Assembly (NCBI RefSeq): GCF_036669915.1
Contig: NC_089314.1
Coordinates: forward strand, 24,373,799 to 24,437,798
Length of the DNA: 64,000 nucleotides
Reading direction: 5' to 3'
Source of the DNA: Pocillopora verrucosa
Taxonomy: Eukaryota > Cnidaria > Anthozoa > Scleractinia > Pocilloporidae
A program made the position numbers and the translations under genes. This document shows positions 23,101-34,800 of the stretch, piece after piece (the stretch's first letter is position 1; each line of letters opens with the position of its first letter). Below the pieces are notes generated by a model, which searched no databases, had not been told where the DNA came from, and was given only the letters and a program-made list of their open reading frames with translations.

Positions 23101-25334
23101 ACGTTTTGCAATCGAGTGTATATATATTTTGAAATGTACTGTCTTTCATCAATTCACTAATTTATCTTTAAAAAAGATCTATAACAAAAGGCAGGATGAT
23201 TGAATTAAGTTTTATCATCACCAAATGCAGATGCCCAAAACACGAATCCTTAAGTTCTTAGCCATAATTACTCACGCGTTTTTCCAATCTACAGCTTCTC
23301 AAACTATATAATAGTGCAGGATTCAGACTCGGTGGAGTGGAAGCTAAAAACGTTATCTGCGACAACATGTTTCAAGGGACATATATGCTGTCATTTTACG
23401 TTGGAGGACCCTCTAACTTAACGATCGAAAAAGTATTTGAGAATGGACTTCAACAAGGCGTTTTCGGCAATGATATAAAAGCAGAGAACACGGTATCCAC
23501 TTTCGAGTTTCAAGGTACTTCTTTAAACCGTATGTAAAAGGTAAAATTAATATTTTAATTCCATGGTTCAATTTCGAGATGTCTGAAATGAGTCACGGTT
23601 CCAGTAATACACAGAGTCGACACTAACAGATAAACTTCTCAGGAAAAACGTTTTGAAACTTTTAGCTCGCTTCCTTGGTTTCGGTGGTATAGTTTTTAAA
23701 AAGTTTTATATGTAAAAGGAATACATGCTGTTCCATTTGGAAATAATTAGGTGAAAATTAGGTGAGGACAGCCAAAATTGTACGAGGCCATAGGCCGAGT
23801 CCAATTTGGCTGTCAGAAGATTCTTTTGGAACAAGTGAAACAAGTAAAACCACCAAAGGAAAGCTTTTCCTCTTCTTATTTGACGCGCAAATTTTACGAA
23901 TGGCTCTCCGGCTGGAAGTGAAATTTATATAGTAATGAAAAGCAGACCGCAATGGACGTCGTGTAAATGCTTTTTGCATTTCAGACCGTATCATCTGCAG
24001 TAGCAACCAAGAAATCAATTATACGCCTCAGAGATCTGTAATGTGAGAAAGAGAAGTTTCATTGATGCGGATGGTGCTAAAGAGGTCTATCCTCTCATCC
24101 CCAGGGGAAAAAATTAAAACAGTATCACAAATCGGGCTCTCTTTGAGAATAATAAGGTCCTTAGAGACCGATCTATTAAGAAAATAAGAGGTTTTTTCAT
24201 ATGCTTATCTATTAGTTTAATTTTAAGCTTAGAATAAGTGATTGATGAGTTTTTTTGGAAGCTTTTGCTGGCGTTTTCCAGGATCTCAGAGAAAAGAGAC
24301 CAAACGACACTCGGCGAGGCCCATGCAGGCGTTTTTGGCTCGCTCCCCTTTTTCGTTATCCCTACTGATGGAGAGCCTAATCAATGTACATATTAAGATA
24401 ACTATTCTCACTTTACGAAATTTTGGTTTTGATTTTCTTATAGGAGTTGTCATTGAAGTAACGCCCAAATCTGGAGAGTGCGAAAGAGTCTGCTGTGATG
24501 GACAAGGCGGGGAAATGATTGTAGAGAGAGTATGCACACCTTCCGACAAATGTCACGGTTTTGACACCTCAGAAAAGGAAGATAAAGGATATTGTCCAGG
24601 GGAGTCTAAAGCTCAATGCAAATGCAGTAAAGGTAAGGTCTTGAAATTGATATTTAACAAATAGATTCCGTGTTGCCGCACATTTGTTCGGTAATAGACC
24701 AAAGATGACGTAAAAATATGTAAGAACAGAAGAGAAAAGGCACATGAGGCGCAGTCAAGTGTGTCGCTTATGTTTTTACCACATTTTGGCGTCTTCTGTG
24801 ATCTATTATTGCATAGACCCAGGGAAACATGAAATCTATTCGTTTTGATATGATAAAAAGAAGAATGTTTTTAATGGTGTTGTCATCTGACATCTTTGCT
24901 TTCATTCGCCCCATTTTTCCGTCATAAATGTAGGTTCTCACAGAAATGTGATTGAATTTACGACCATATTCTAACAGGTTTTCATTTTTGAATCAAGGTT
25001 TGCAGGATTTGCCAAGTTTCGCTTTAATCACTGTACTGGGACTCGCATCATTGATGAAGTAAGTAGCAGAAATGTAATAAAAACTAAGAATATTTACTTA
25101 AAAAAGATGTCATCGGGAGGAAAGTCTCTAGTGATTACATGTATCGACTAAAAGCAGCGGTATTGTTTTTGGGGTTGCAAATGTATGATACGTGGCTGAA
25201 AAAAAGAAAAAGGAAAGTTGGGTTTACAAATAGGATCCCGCTCTTTTACTCACTACACTATAACATGGTCACCCGATATGGTTCATTATAATACCATTTT
25301 CTCTTGTTTTCCTAGGTCTCTATTCTCATCGTAA
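17123..25334 (+). CDS. Secreted mucin-like protein, probably GPI-anchored
   Basis: Eight exons close in phase to 479 aa: 17123-17183, 20427-20477, 21143-21895, 22422-22507, 23295-23514, 24444-24632, 24998-25058 and 25316-25334 (TAA). Exon 1 is a signal peptide (MAKVAFILTVMIFQGCLFCR). Exons 2-3 (about 268 aa) are Thr/Ser/Ala/Gly/Val-rich with repeats of the type GGGVTTTSAAG, a likely heavily O-glycosylated stalk. Exons 4-5 form a compact extracellular domain with N-glycosylation sites (NAT, NLT) and two Cys (IDCSG, VICDN) that I do not recognise. Exon 6 is Cys-rich (CERVCCDG, CHGF, CKCSK). Exons 7-8 give a short hydrophobic tail (FALITVLGLASLM) ending SLFSS, as in GPI-anchored proteins. Exon 3 uses a probable GC donor. 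An alternative exon 7 acceptor at 25005 would replace the tail by a non-hydrophobic one; small exons in the 3.2-kb intron 1 could have been missed. Confidence 0.7.
19757..21195 (+). repeat. Tandem duplication of an intron-exon block in the mucin-like gene
   Basis: About 720 bp (19757-20480) is repeated as 20480-21195 with high identity through intron and into the exon. Both units start near CAAAA(G/A)TTAATATTGTTTA, share the stretch beginning CTCATGGCTGCCTAAGTTAC, and end in an acceptor followed by ATTCTGCTACAACA. Unit 1 exon (20427-20477) is 51 bp; the unit 2 exon continues into the long repeat exon. The duplication is phase 1-1 and so adds 17 residues without a frame change. Confidence 0.85.
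21280..21460 (+). repeat. In-frame coding minisatellite
   Basis: Consecutive units of 24-36 bp based on GGAGTAACTACCACTTCAG with variable GCAGCTGGAGGA or TAGGAGGA spacers, coding for VTTTSAAGGG and VTTTSVGGG. Unit lengths are all multiples of three. More diverged copies continue to about 21830. Such arrays change copy number quickly. Confidence 0.8.
22640..22800 (+). repeat. Palindromic dispersed repeat, family 1 (copy 1)
   Basis: Begins AACAACTGAGTTGAAAACG, has ATTGGCCACC and its inverted partner GGTGGCCAATTTACG, and ends in a tail with CTCTCCCACCGACGCAG and AGTTTCTTTAGAAA. The same organisation recurs at 35583 and 47229. MITE-like; no coding capacity. Confidence 0.7.
23098..23120 (+). repeat. 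Solo end of the TA-flanked inverted-repeat element
   Basis: ACGTTTTGCAATCGAGTGTA here matches, with one base missing from the T run, the right terminal repeat of the complete element at 43004-43250, including the TA. No left end is visible nearby, so it is a truncated copy in intron 4 of the mucin-like gene. Confidence 0.55.
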
Positions 25335-28300
25335 CTGCGCATGCTTAACGGAAACGAACTACTCCCTGTGAGAGCATACGACTCCAGTTTTGAAGCACGA
25401 CTATGACATCTCATAACGGTGGGAGATTCTTACCACGGACAATAGACTTATTTTAGTTTTAAAAATTTGAAGCTTAATCAAAGAACGACAAAATAAGAGA
25501 AAATGTTTTATATTTTCCTTAGTATATGCAATTGTAAACCTGGCTATCTTCACACGGATGATTCTTTAGATCCCTTTTCTATCTCCGTCATTCCCGACTG
25601 AAATATCTAACCAGAAGAAAGGAATAACGCTTAAGCCAGGATTTGACATAGAATTTGACAGAGATAATCAGCCATGAAGATGGACTTGCGACTCAGATGT
25701 CCCGAATGCCAGTCACGGGCGTCACTTAGTGATGTTAAAATGGTCTAATTTTCCGCCTTGCAATCGAGAATTTTCACCTTGTTATCTTATGTTGGAGTGA
25801 TTAGTTTCATAGATTTGCCCGCCGTACTCATCCATAAGCCACAAACAATGCTTATCAAATTCAGTAGACTTACTTGTCTCTCCTGCATGAATCGTCGACT
25901 TTCTCTTCAAATCTTTTCGATCAAAGCCGGTTTGTCAGAGTTCTTGGTATAAATATTCTTAGTAAAAAAAGCAGCTACACGTATATCGTAGAGTTCAGTG
26001 GGACAGAGGTCATACGTAGGGGCTCGAAGCAGAGAACCTTTGCATTTTCATATAAAGCAAGGTCATTCGATGCTTAGCCCCTACGCCTTTGTTCAAAATC
26101 TTACTTAAGATTCATTTTTGAACGCGTGCGTCTGTTTTGGTCGCAAATTTTTAAAGGCATCACGTTTTACAAAAGATTTTAATTCATTCCGCTATGATAA
26201 GTGCATTCTACCACGTCTGTTCTTTTACCATTGATATAAGAATAATCTTATTAATCCTTTATTAGTAGTGTATCGAACCCTCAAGCAAGTGATGCTTTCC
26301 TCTTATCGAGTTTAAATAGAGGATCTTACTTGTTACCGTTTTCATTTAGAAGTGAGTACGCTGAAGTGTGTTTTGTAAATAAATCTTAACTCGGAAACCC
26401 GTCTACTGAGATTTTGTTAATAATATGCTTTAACTGAGGTGTAAAATACTCTTAAAGTTGGCCAAATGAGAATCAAAACGTTTGATAACTTATTGGACAT
26501 AACCAACAACCTCTTATTACGCAAAGCACCCAGTGCGACAACCTCTGAAATCCTGCACAATTTATGAAACCCTGGAAACTTTTGAGTGACAACCTACAAG
26601 CTAACAATTGCCCCTATGCTGAAAATCTTCCATTATCATGAACTAACATTCGTTTACTTTTATACCGGAACACTAAACAGTTTGAACCAAATTACATAAA
26701 GTTATTCATATGAATATGTATGAGGTTTCAGAAGCAATGGAAATTTGAAAATGGAACTGACAAGCTTTTCATTAAGACTTCCGCTCGTCCAAAACAGTGT
26801 GTCAATTAATGGAAAAGAACACTTTGTGAACGGAGAAAACTTGACAAGCATACTTGCTGAGTAAAACTGCGAAGGCTTCAAGTTAAATTCTTGTTCAACA
26901 ACTTAATCAAAACAAACGCTACGAATGTTGTCGACGACTCCTTGTTCTAGTAGCTTTAAAAATTTATCCTAAAAGAATCTACTACGTACGAAGTAACACA
27001 AGGCTAATGTCAAAGCAGCTTAAGGTTTTTAACCACTAAACTCCCAAAATCTGGTAGTAAACTCTCCCCACTAGCTGCTAAACTTTTCCTCTAAATTATT
27101 TACGAGAATTTAGTGTTAGATCAAGATGAAAACTCTACCTGATAAATTTGAGTATTCTCATTACCTATTTTCTGGATTGTGTCTGGATTCTATAGGGAGA
27201 AGTTACAAGTTAATCACTTTTGGGATTTAAATGGTTAATGGATAATCTTATGCGATGTTCGCATTAGCCAAGTGTGATGCAAATAAGACAGCTCGGCAGC
27301 CAAAATAAAAGAGTGTGTACATTGATTGTTGCGAATGAAGATAAATTCGACTTTTTCGCATTTCGAAGACTCGCTCCTCAATTATAGTCATTATTGTTGT
27401 ATTAATTTCACCAGTTTACAGGCTTACTGCCTGATTATTTTTTAATCAACCTTCTATACACCTTTGCGACGAAGAATTTTCCTTATAAACATTTTTAGTG
27501 CCTGCTTGATCTCTCTTTTTTGCATTTCATAACCACAAAAAAAATGAAGCCTCAGAGGGCTGCAAGTGGAGCGCTAACTGAAAAAACTTCCCGATCACGA
27601 GTTCAGGCAAACAAGATATTCAAAAACATATTGAAAAGATCAACTTATGAAATATATCTGCGCAAAAACTGAAATGTCTAATGAGAATAAATAATTAGTT
27701 TTATGCAAATACTAGCCCCTTTTTATTTTGAATTGTTACCAATCTGTGGAAATCAAACTTCGACAAGTTAGGTTTTTTTTAAACTTATGATGCAGTTTCT
27801 CGTTCACTCAGACGAAATTATACGTCTTAAATTATACTGCCCACTGAAAAATAAGATTTAGCTGTAAACTACCGAATATGAAAAGAACCCTAAAGTTGTG
27901 TAATTGAGTTAATATTCCGATGTTAGTCGGATTTCTCATTAAAAATGTATTACTTAAGCTTTCAAGATGGCACTGCACACTTTGCCGAAATGTCGATCGA
28001 TTTGAACTTATCAAAAGGAACAATATTTTCCAGAGTAAAAGGAATAATGTTCTAAAATATCATGAAGTTCGGAAAATTTCAAATCGCTCAAAGTATCGGA
28101 GAAATGATGGTCTTAAATTGTTTCAAGTTTTATAAATCATTTTGAATGATATAAGGAATTTTCTTTTCTAAAATTTATGCAAACATCGAAAATTAATTAA
28201 ATTTAAAGCCACGTTTACTTGGCCACCTACAAAATAAGAGCGAAATAAAATATTTATTTCGGAGCCGGTATGAATTTCCTATGCAGTTTAATGTTAGTGG

Positions 28301-28829
28301 TTCTAAATTTCAAGTTGGCAGTTTGCGATTAATTAAAACAGCCATCTTTCCTACAGCGAACCCCTATAATAACTGAAATTGTGATATTGACACGTCATAA
28401 TAAAGCCGCTAATGTATTATAAACGACAGATGAAGCTTTTTAATGAAAAGAATTAGGCACGAGACAACTGAATAATTCTTTGATGTTATTACAGTATTGT
28501 TGGCATCCAAATGCAGGTATTTATTTTCACGATGAACACTTTAAAAAGCATAAAAGCAGCTTTAGATTATTAACATGTGTTATGGCGCTTCGCCTTAGGC
28601 GAGGAAATAAGATCATTGGAGTCTTATTTTGTCGATAGAAATTACAGGCTTCTGTCAATATTTTGTCTGACAAGTCCTGAGGCTAATCAGCTCATGTGAT
28701 ATCTAAACTGTCACAGTGGCCAATGGTGTCTCTTTTTGAAATAATGACTTTGGCATCAGTATCGACGATGCGAACAAGAACCTTTGGCTCGTCATAGAAG
28801 TAGAAGCGATGAATTGCATCTAGTTTAAA
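25335..28829. other. Intergenic, 3.5 kb, one repeat and no gene seen
   Basis: AT-rich, with short open frames without domains. One copy of the TTAACCC-type repeat lies at 27028-27239. Nothing else recognised. Confidence 0.5.
27028..27239. repeat. TTAACC-ended palindromic repeat, family 2 (copy 1)
   Basis: Starts TTTAACCACTAAACTCCCAA and ends in the inverted form TTGGGATTTAAATGGTTAA with internal features (ACTCTCC near the left end, GGGAGAAG near the right) shared with the pair at 34683-35102. MITE-like, diverged. Confidence 0.55.
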
Positions 28830-29201
28830 ATGATGCGCTTTCGACCTTCAACGGTCAGGAGACGGCGATCTCAGAGTGCATCAAGTGCTTTGAAAGACAA
28901 GGATAGCAACCACGTAAAGCAAGATTCCACGCCGGTAAAGAAGAAGTCGGTTCAGTGGGCAGACAATTTCAATGGAGAACAGTTTTGCAAGCCTCCTTTG
29001 CGAAAATACAACTCTGACGGTATCCTTGAGTTCGACAAGGCGTTAGAGAAGCTTACCAGGGTATCAAGCATGCTAGAAACATCGACAACACTGGAAACGG
29101 ATTTTGATGATAATTTGAAGATAATTCAGAAAAAGCTTCTGACGGATATAGATCTGAACGAGACCGATGAAAAAACAGCGGTGAAACCTTTTAGAGATTA
29201 A
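28830..29201 (+). CDS. Small intronless protein with PP1-docking-like motif
   Basis: A 123-residue ORF in a good start context (AAAATGATG). I do not recognise the family. The N-terminus is basic and Ser-rich (VRRRRSQSASSALK), residues 39-45 read KSVQWAD, matching the RVxF-type docking consensus for protein phosphatase 1 catalytic subunit ([K/R]-x-V-x-[F/W]) and followed by acidic residues as in PP1 regulatory subunits, and the C-terminal half is acidic and probably helical (LEKLTRVSSMLET). No signal peptide or membrane segment. A 4-codon upstream ORF (28809-28823) ends 6 bp before the ATG. AATAAA at 29642-29647 could end the transcript. A PP1-regulator role is inference from the short motif. 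Confidence 0.6.
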   Translation: MMRFRPSTVRRRRSQSASSALKDKDSNHVKQDSTPVKKKSVQWADNFNGEQFCKPPLRKYNSDGILEFDKALEKLTRVSSMLETSTTLETDFDDNLKIIQKKLLTDIDLNETDEKTAVKPFRD

Positions 29202-29921
29202 TTCGAAACAGCGTTGACCAGTGTTGCATTCGGTGTACACGTATATTCTTTAGTAGAGACAGAGTCATACATTTGAATTGTTTTCCTTTAGCAACGATTA
29301 TGACTTTTAACTACTACAGATCTTAAATCAAGAATATATATTTAATTCAAAGAGAAATTGATGGCAAGTGCTGACCGCCAGCTTGAAATTAAACTTAACT
29401 TAAATTATGAAAAAAAAATGTATGCAAAATTGTGAAGAGCTAAATGCGTGGGATCATTTTCTTTGCTTCGACGATTACGATGTCTATATCTTAAACCATG
29501 AGTAAATCTTGGAATATCCCCATGATGTTAAGTTATTCAGAGCGAGCTTGCGTACGAGATGGTATTACTGTCTGGCTGGTTTCCTAATTTTTCTTCACCT
29601 TCCTGAATGAAAGAAAAGCAAAAAACATTAAAATCATTTTGAATAAAAGCCCTTACGCCTTTTTATTATTAAAGAATACTGTCTAGGAATATTTGAGTGG
29701 ACGACTTCATGGCTATAATTTTTAGTGTACACAAGAACATTTTAAGATATCTTTACAACTGTTGAATATTTCATATCCCTTAGGCTACAAGTATTATAAT
29801 GGGGAAGGAACAGAACTTTCAAAATGTAATTTGAAGAGATTGCATTTAACTTGATGATGGCCTCGATTCAAGATATTAGTGGCCAGATACTGAGGGTAGG
29901 CGTGTCAAAAAGCACTCAAAA

Positions 29922-30730
29922 GGGATCTTAGTGCACTACCATTGTTACGCGTAAGCTACCGATTGCTTTTTGTGCGCGCGATAGGTTTAGCTGACAACTT
30001 GAACAGTCGGTACGGTTAGATAATCCGACTCTCTTTTATTTTGATAAGTGAAGCTGGTTATTGTGTTTGTTTGTATGTGATTCCGGTTTTTAAAAATAGT
30101 GGAGTTTCAATATTCTTAGATGTCTTTGACTAGGCTGCAAAAAAAAAAAAAAAAAAAAAAATTATAATAATAATCGTGGTGGTGAGAGATAGGGATCTTA
30201 GTGCACTACCATTGTTACGCGTAAGCTACCAATTGCTTTTTGTGCGCACGATAGGTTTAGCTGACAACTTGATCAGTCGGTACGGTTAGATAATCCGACT
30301 CTCTTTTATTTTGATAAGTGAAGCTGGTTATTGTGTTTGTTTGTATGTGATTCCGGTTTTTAAAAATAGTGGAGTTTCAATATTCTTAGATGTCTTTGAC
30401 TAGGCTGCAAAAAAAAAAAAAAAAAAAAAATTATAATAATAATCGTGGTGGTGAGAGATAGGGAACTTAGTGCACTACCATTGTTACGCGTAAGCTACCA
30501 ATTGCTTTTTGTGCGCACGATAGGTTTAGCTGACAACTTGATCAGTCGGTACGGTTAGATAATCCGACTCTCTTTTATTTTGATAAGTGAAGCTGGTTAT
30601 TGTGTTTGTTTGTATGTGATTCCCGTTTTTAAAAATAGTGGAGTTTCAATATTCTTAGATGTCTTTGACTAGGCTGCAAAAAAAAAAAAAAAAAAAAAAA
30701 TTATAATAATAATCGTGGTGGTGAGAGATA
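29922..30730 (+). repeat. Three tandem copies of a 270-bp unit with internal poly(A)
   Basis: Units start at 29922, 30192 and 30461 (periods 270 and 269 bp) and end at 30730. They differ at only a few positions (for example GCGCGCGAT against GCGCACGAT). Each unit contains an A run of about 21-22 bp, then TTATAATAATAATCGTGG. A poly(A) followed by a short AT-rich tail suggests that the unit derives from a retroposed transcript later amplified in tandem. I see no convincing RNA polymerase III box or coding sequence. Confidence 0.85.
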
Positions 30731-31868
30731 GTCTGTAGGTACTCGGAAGGGAAGATGGGAAGAGACCGTTATTAAAGTCTTGGGAGCCTGTTTTAGTTTC
30801 TCAAATGTTGGTTTTTTTGCCAGGGAGACGAGTACTGTGTATCTTTTGTTCCGATGGCAAACTAATGCCATTTTAAAAAAATTCAAATTGAATTACTTTT
30901 CATATTTCATATAAACCTCACAGGTAGTCGCCTCGAGCTGAAACGTGAAAGGGTAAGTTTAGACGAAACCCTGTAAAGTATTTCGTATGGAAAACCGCAT
31001 GTATCTTACGAGTACATGCTTGCTATGCATGCTATTCCTGTTAATACAACAATCCCACCATTTTCTAACGCGCCGCTGACCTATAAGATGCTTAACTCTT
31101 GAGCCTTTACTGGCCGCTTTAGTCACCATTAGTCACCACACGTTTGAGCTACGGGTACTTGTTTAGTTATTGGATTCAAATTGATCGGAGATTGCTGTCA
31201 TAAAGGTAGGCTATAAATTTGTATGAAGATCTTCCGACTGAGCTAAAGTCTAATAAGCTGTAGAGCTCAGTAAAATTTTATCGACATAGTTCCTGCGATA
31301 AGAAATTGATCTCTGGTCCGATTGATTACCTCTACCGATTCCTTGTCGATTACCTCATGGGTCAGCTTCAAAAATATCATTTTACACGCAAAAGTTGATG
31401 TATGGCTAAATTATCAGTTCTTCAGGTTGCACTATGATTCGACGCTGATTCGCTTCGGTTAGCCTAACTATGGTCACTTGAAGTACAGTGTATTTTGCAA
31501 ATATCTCCCTCTTGATTTGGTGACATGACTTTTGAGGTCTAATAATTGTTTGTAACCAAACGCTTAAATTTGAATTTGAATAAGCTAAATGATATCCAAT
31601 AATTGGAATCATATTTTACTGCACAAATTCATTTTGCCTGACAAATTTTGTTCCAAATTTTTCCCCTGGATTTGGACGAATCACCTTTCCAAGCTGATCG
31701 TAAAAGTTTTGACTCACCTCACAGTTACTGTTCATGTGCTTCTTTGAAATTTCTATGAAATAATGTTGTCTGGCTCCACATTGCAGTGTAATAATGCTTG
31801 CCCAATTTCTGTAAATGTCAAGTCTCACTGCATTTCATACAATTTTTTATATCACTCTCTTGAAAAAG
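30731..31868. other. Intergenic / CNOT10 5' flank, no gene seen
   Basis: 1.1 kb upstream of the CNOT10 start. An in-frame upstream ATG lies at 31815. A polypyrimidine tract and AG just before 31869 leave open that the CNOT10 start codon opens an exon after a 5' UTR intron. Confidence 0.45.
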
Positions 31869-34800
31869 ATGTCAGAGGTGCCATTGGATAACACAATAGA
31901 CAGTCTACTGGAGCCTGTTCCCAGAGTTGGTGTGACAGATGCTGAGAGGGAACTTGCAAACAATGCTCATGTTGAATTTGAAAGTAAACAATATGACAGG
32001 TATGAAATATATTAAAAGGTGAGGTGAAAATAAATCTTGGTTTCAATGGTTTATGCAAAGCTCATGTTAAAGAGGAAATGGACAATATATTCTGTGTGGA
32101 AGGCAAGATATAGGACCCCTTTGAAAGTTTTCTTCAGATGCACAGGAATTTAAGGGGTGCATGGAGAAAAGAAAAGGCCTACATGACCTCTGACAGACTG
32201 TTAAATCCTTCTTCAAAATTATCCTGTATCATCTTGTGAAACAGAGGAAGAAGTTAATGTGGCATCAAAGTAACTCAAGACTTAATTCTATACAACCATC
32301 TGCATTGAATTTTGAATGTTTTTTGTGTGTGTAAAGTATAGAATCTATTTATGAATCCAAAGTCGACTGCAATTGTATGCATGTTTTAATGTCACAACCC
32401 TTGTTTTATGCCATATGAAGAAATAAGTTTTGCTTTTGTTTTCAGATGTTTGATGTCATTGAACAAGCTTGCAGAGTTAAGGAAAAATGATCCAAAGGTT
32501 CAGCATAACAAACTAGTGGCACAATTTTACCACTCAAGCTGCAGAGGAAGTGAAGAATTTGCCTGTAACTTACTACAGATAAGAAGACAAGTGAGTATTG
32601 TATGAGTTCTTGAAGTCCCCAGTGATCAAGATGTAAGGGTTATCTATGGTGTTTATGGTTATTTTTTGTTTATTTCAAACTGTGCAAAGTACTTGTACTT
32701 AATTTGTTGGCATTATAATTATATAATAAATGTGTAACTAAAGGCTGATTTTCTCTGGCAATGGAGTTTAAGTCTAAGTTGGAGTCGTAAGAGAACCTCC
32801 AATCTGGTGAAAATTGAAAACCATGCTTAAAAGCTGGATGGAATAGGAGTTGGAAGTATCAGATCATTTTCATTTTCTTCTGATTCTGCTTATGACTGTA
32901 ACACTTATGATCCAGTGAAAACCAGAATATCCAAGCCCCAAGCAGAAGTGGCAGATTCAGCCAATCACATTGGGAGTTCTTAGGCTATTCAATGACTTAC
33001 AACTCCTACATACCAGTTTTCACTGGTTGCTAAGTGACAAAGTCATAAGTGGCATCAACATTTTTCTTCCAATTTTTTCAGTTTGACTTTCACTAGATTG
33101 TATGCTCTTTGATTCTGATTACAACTACATCTCTGAAATGAAAACCAGCCTTAAGAGTTCAAATTTCCACTATGTTTGTGTCTTTATAATTTTCCACAAG
33201 TACATGCAATATCTGAAACCATATCTTATAGCCAAGAAATATTACTTCAGACTCTTATAATCATTGAAACCAAGCTTAGATCATATCAGCCATCTTGATT
33301 GATGTAATTACAAAAATGTTACAAAAATAATAAATCCTAACAGGGGAAAGGGGGTGGGGTGTCAAGGAGGCTGAATTTTCTACAGCTGTATTTATTGTAT
33401 ATGTTAATGATTTTAATTTTCTAGATCGAGAAAGAGAGTGGTGAAACTGGAGAAGAGTTAGATGACATTGACACAGCTCACCTGTTATACAACGAGTCTG
33501 TTATTTACTTTCATGTGAGTCTGCAGAGCTAATACTGTACTTTCTTTTTTTAAGCTTGGATTCAAAGTAAGCCAACTTTAAACAAAGAGAGTATTTTTGT
33601 ATGTAAGGTGAAGGAATATATGAGCCAACTGTTGATCAGAATATTTTCTGTCTTTATTGAGAGTAAACAATTAATTTGTGAATTTATCTTGTTTCAGTTA
33701 CGACAGTACACAAAAGCATTGCAAATTCTTGAGAGGCTGTTTAAGATTGTTGAACCCCTAGGTATTTAAAATTTGTATCTAAACTATTTCACTGGTGAAT
33801 ATATTGATTGCAATTACAATTGTTGCATTTTAAATCAGTAAATGTTATGCAAAAGTCAACATGTAATAGAATTAACTCAGAAGTTATATGTTCCTTTGGG
33901 ATTTGATGCTTAGATAACATAGCATAATTTTTTGTTTTGACTAATCTTTTCACTCCCAGAAGTGATCAAAAAGGAATTTCTTCTTACAAGATCAATACTT
34001 TCTCAAGCAAAAGGTGATGAGAAGAGAGAGATACAAGTAGTAAATTGGAACATTGTTTGGTTTGACAACAAACTGTCAGAGCTAAAATTATAGGAAATGT
34101 GTGGGAAACATTGTGGGTGTTTGCATTTACATGTACATTGTAGATCTTGCTAGTAAACAGGTTACATGGAAAATCTGATGTTTCCATTACAGTATTTTGG
34201 TATTTCTTGTTCCACAGAGGAATCTCTTGGATACAAAATTTGCTTCCTGCTCAGTGAAATTTACTTGACACTCTACAAGGTAATATGTCTTGATTGTAAT
34301 AATGTAGTTCTCATGCTGTTAAAGGTTAGTTTTCTGGTAGGGGCTTGATTCATCTGTTACATGTAGCTTTCTTTCATGCCTGAAAGCTTACCTTTCTCAA
34401 GAGAAAGGGAAGTAGAGATCATTTTTTAGCTATTTTGTGATACTTGTTCCATTAAGATATGTCATGATATCTTTACATGTACAGTTGTATACAAACCAAC
34501 ATTGTACATGTACAGCCAAGGAGAAAAAAAATACTTTATCACCAAGACAAAGTTTGCCAGGCCCACTCCCTCAGCATTGCAGTTCTTTAATCTCTAAGAG
34601 TAATTTGCCTCTGACTCTTTCTCACAGAATCACCATTGAATCAAATATAAAAGTCATGAGAATAAAGACAATGATCATCAATTTAACCCTTTACACCCTA
34701 AAATCAGTATGTATATTCTCTATACAGCTCTTTATATATTTCCTTAGGTGCTGACAAGGAGAATTTGTTTACCAATCAAAAGCTTCTTTCATTGGTGATC

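Noticed and set aside
29922-30730. CRISPR array
   Set aside because: Three 270-bp units without spacers in a eukaryotic genome.
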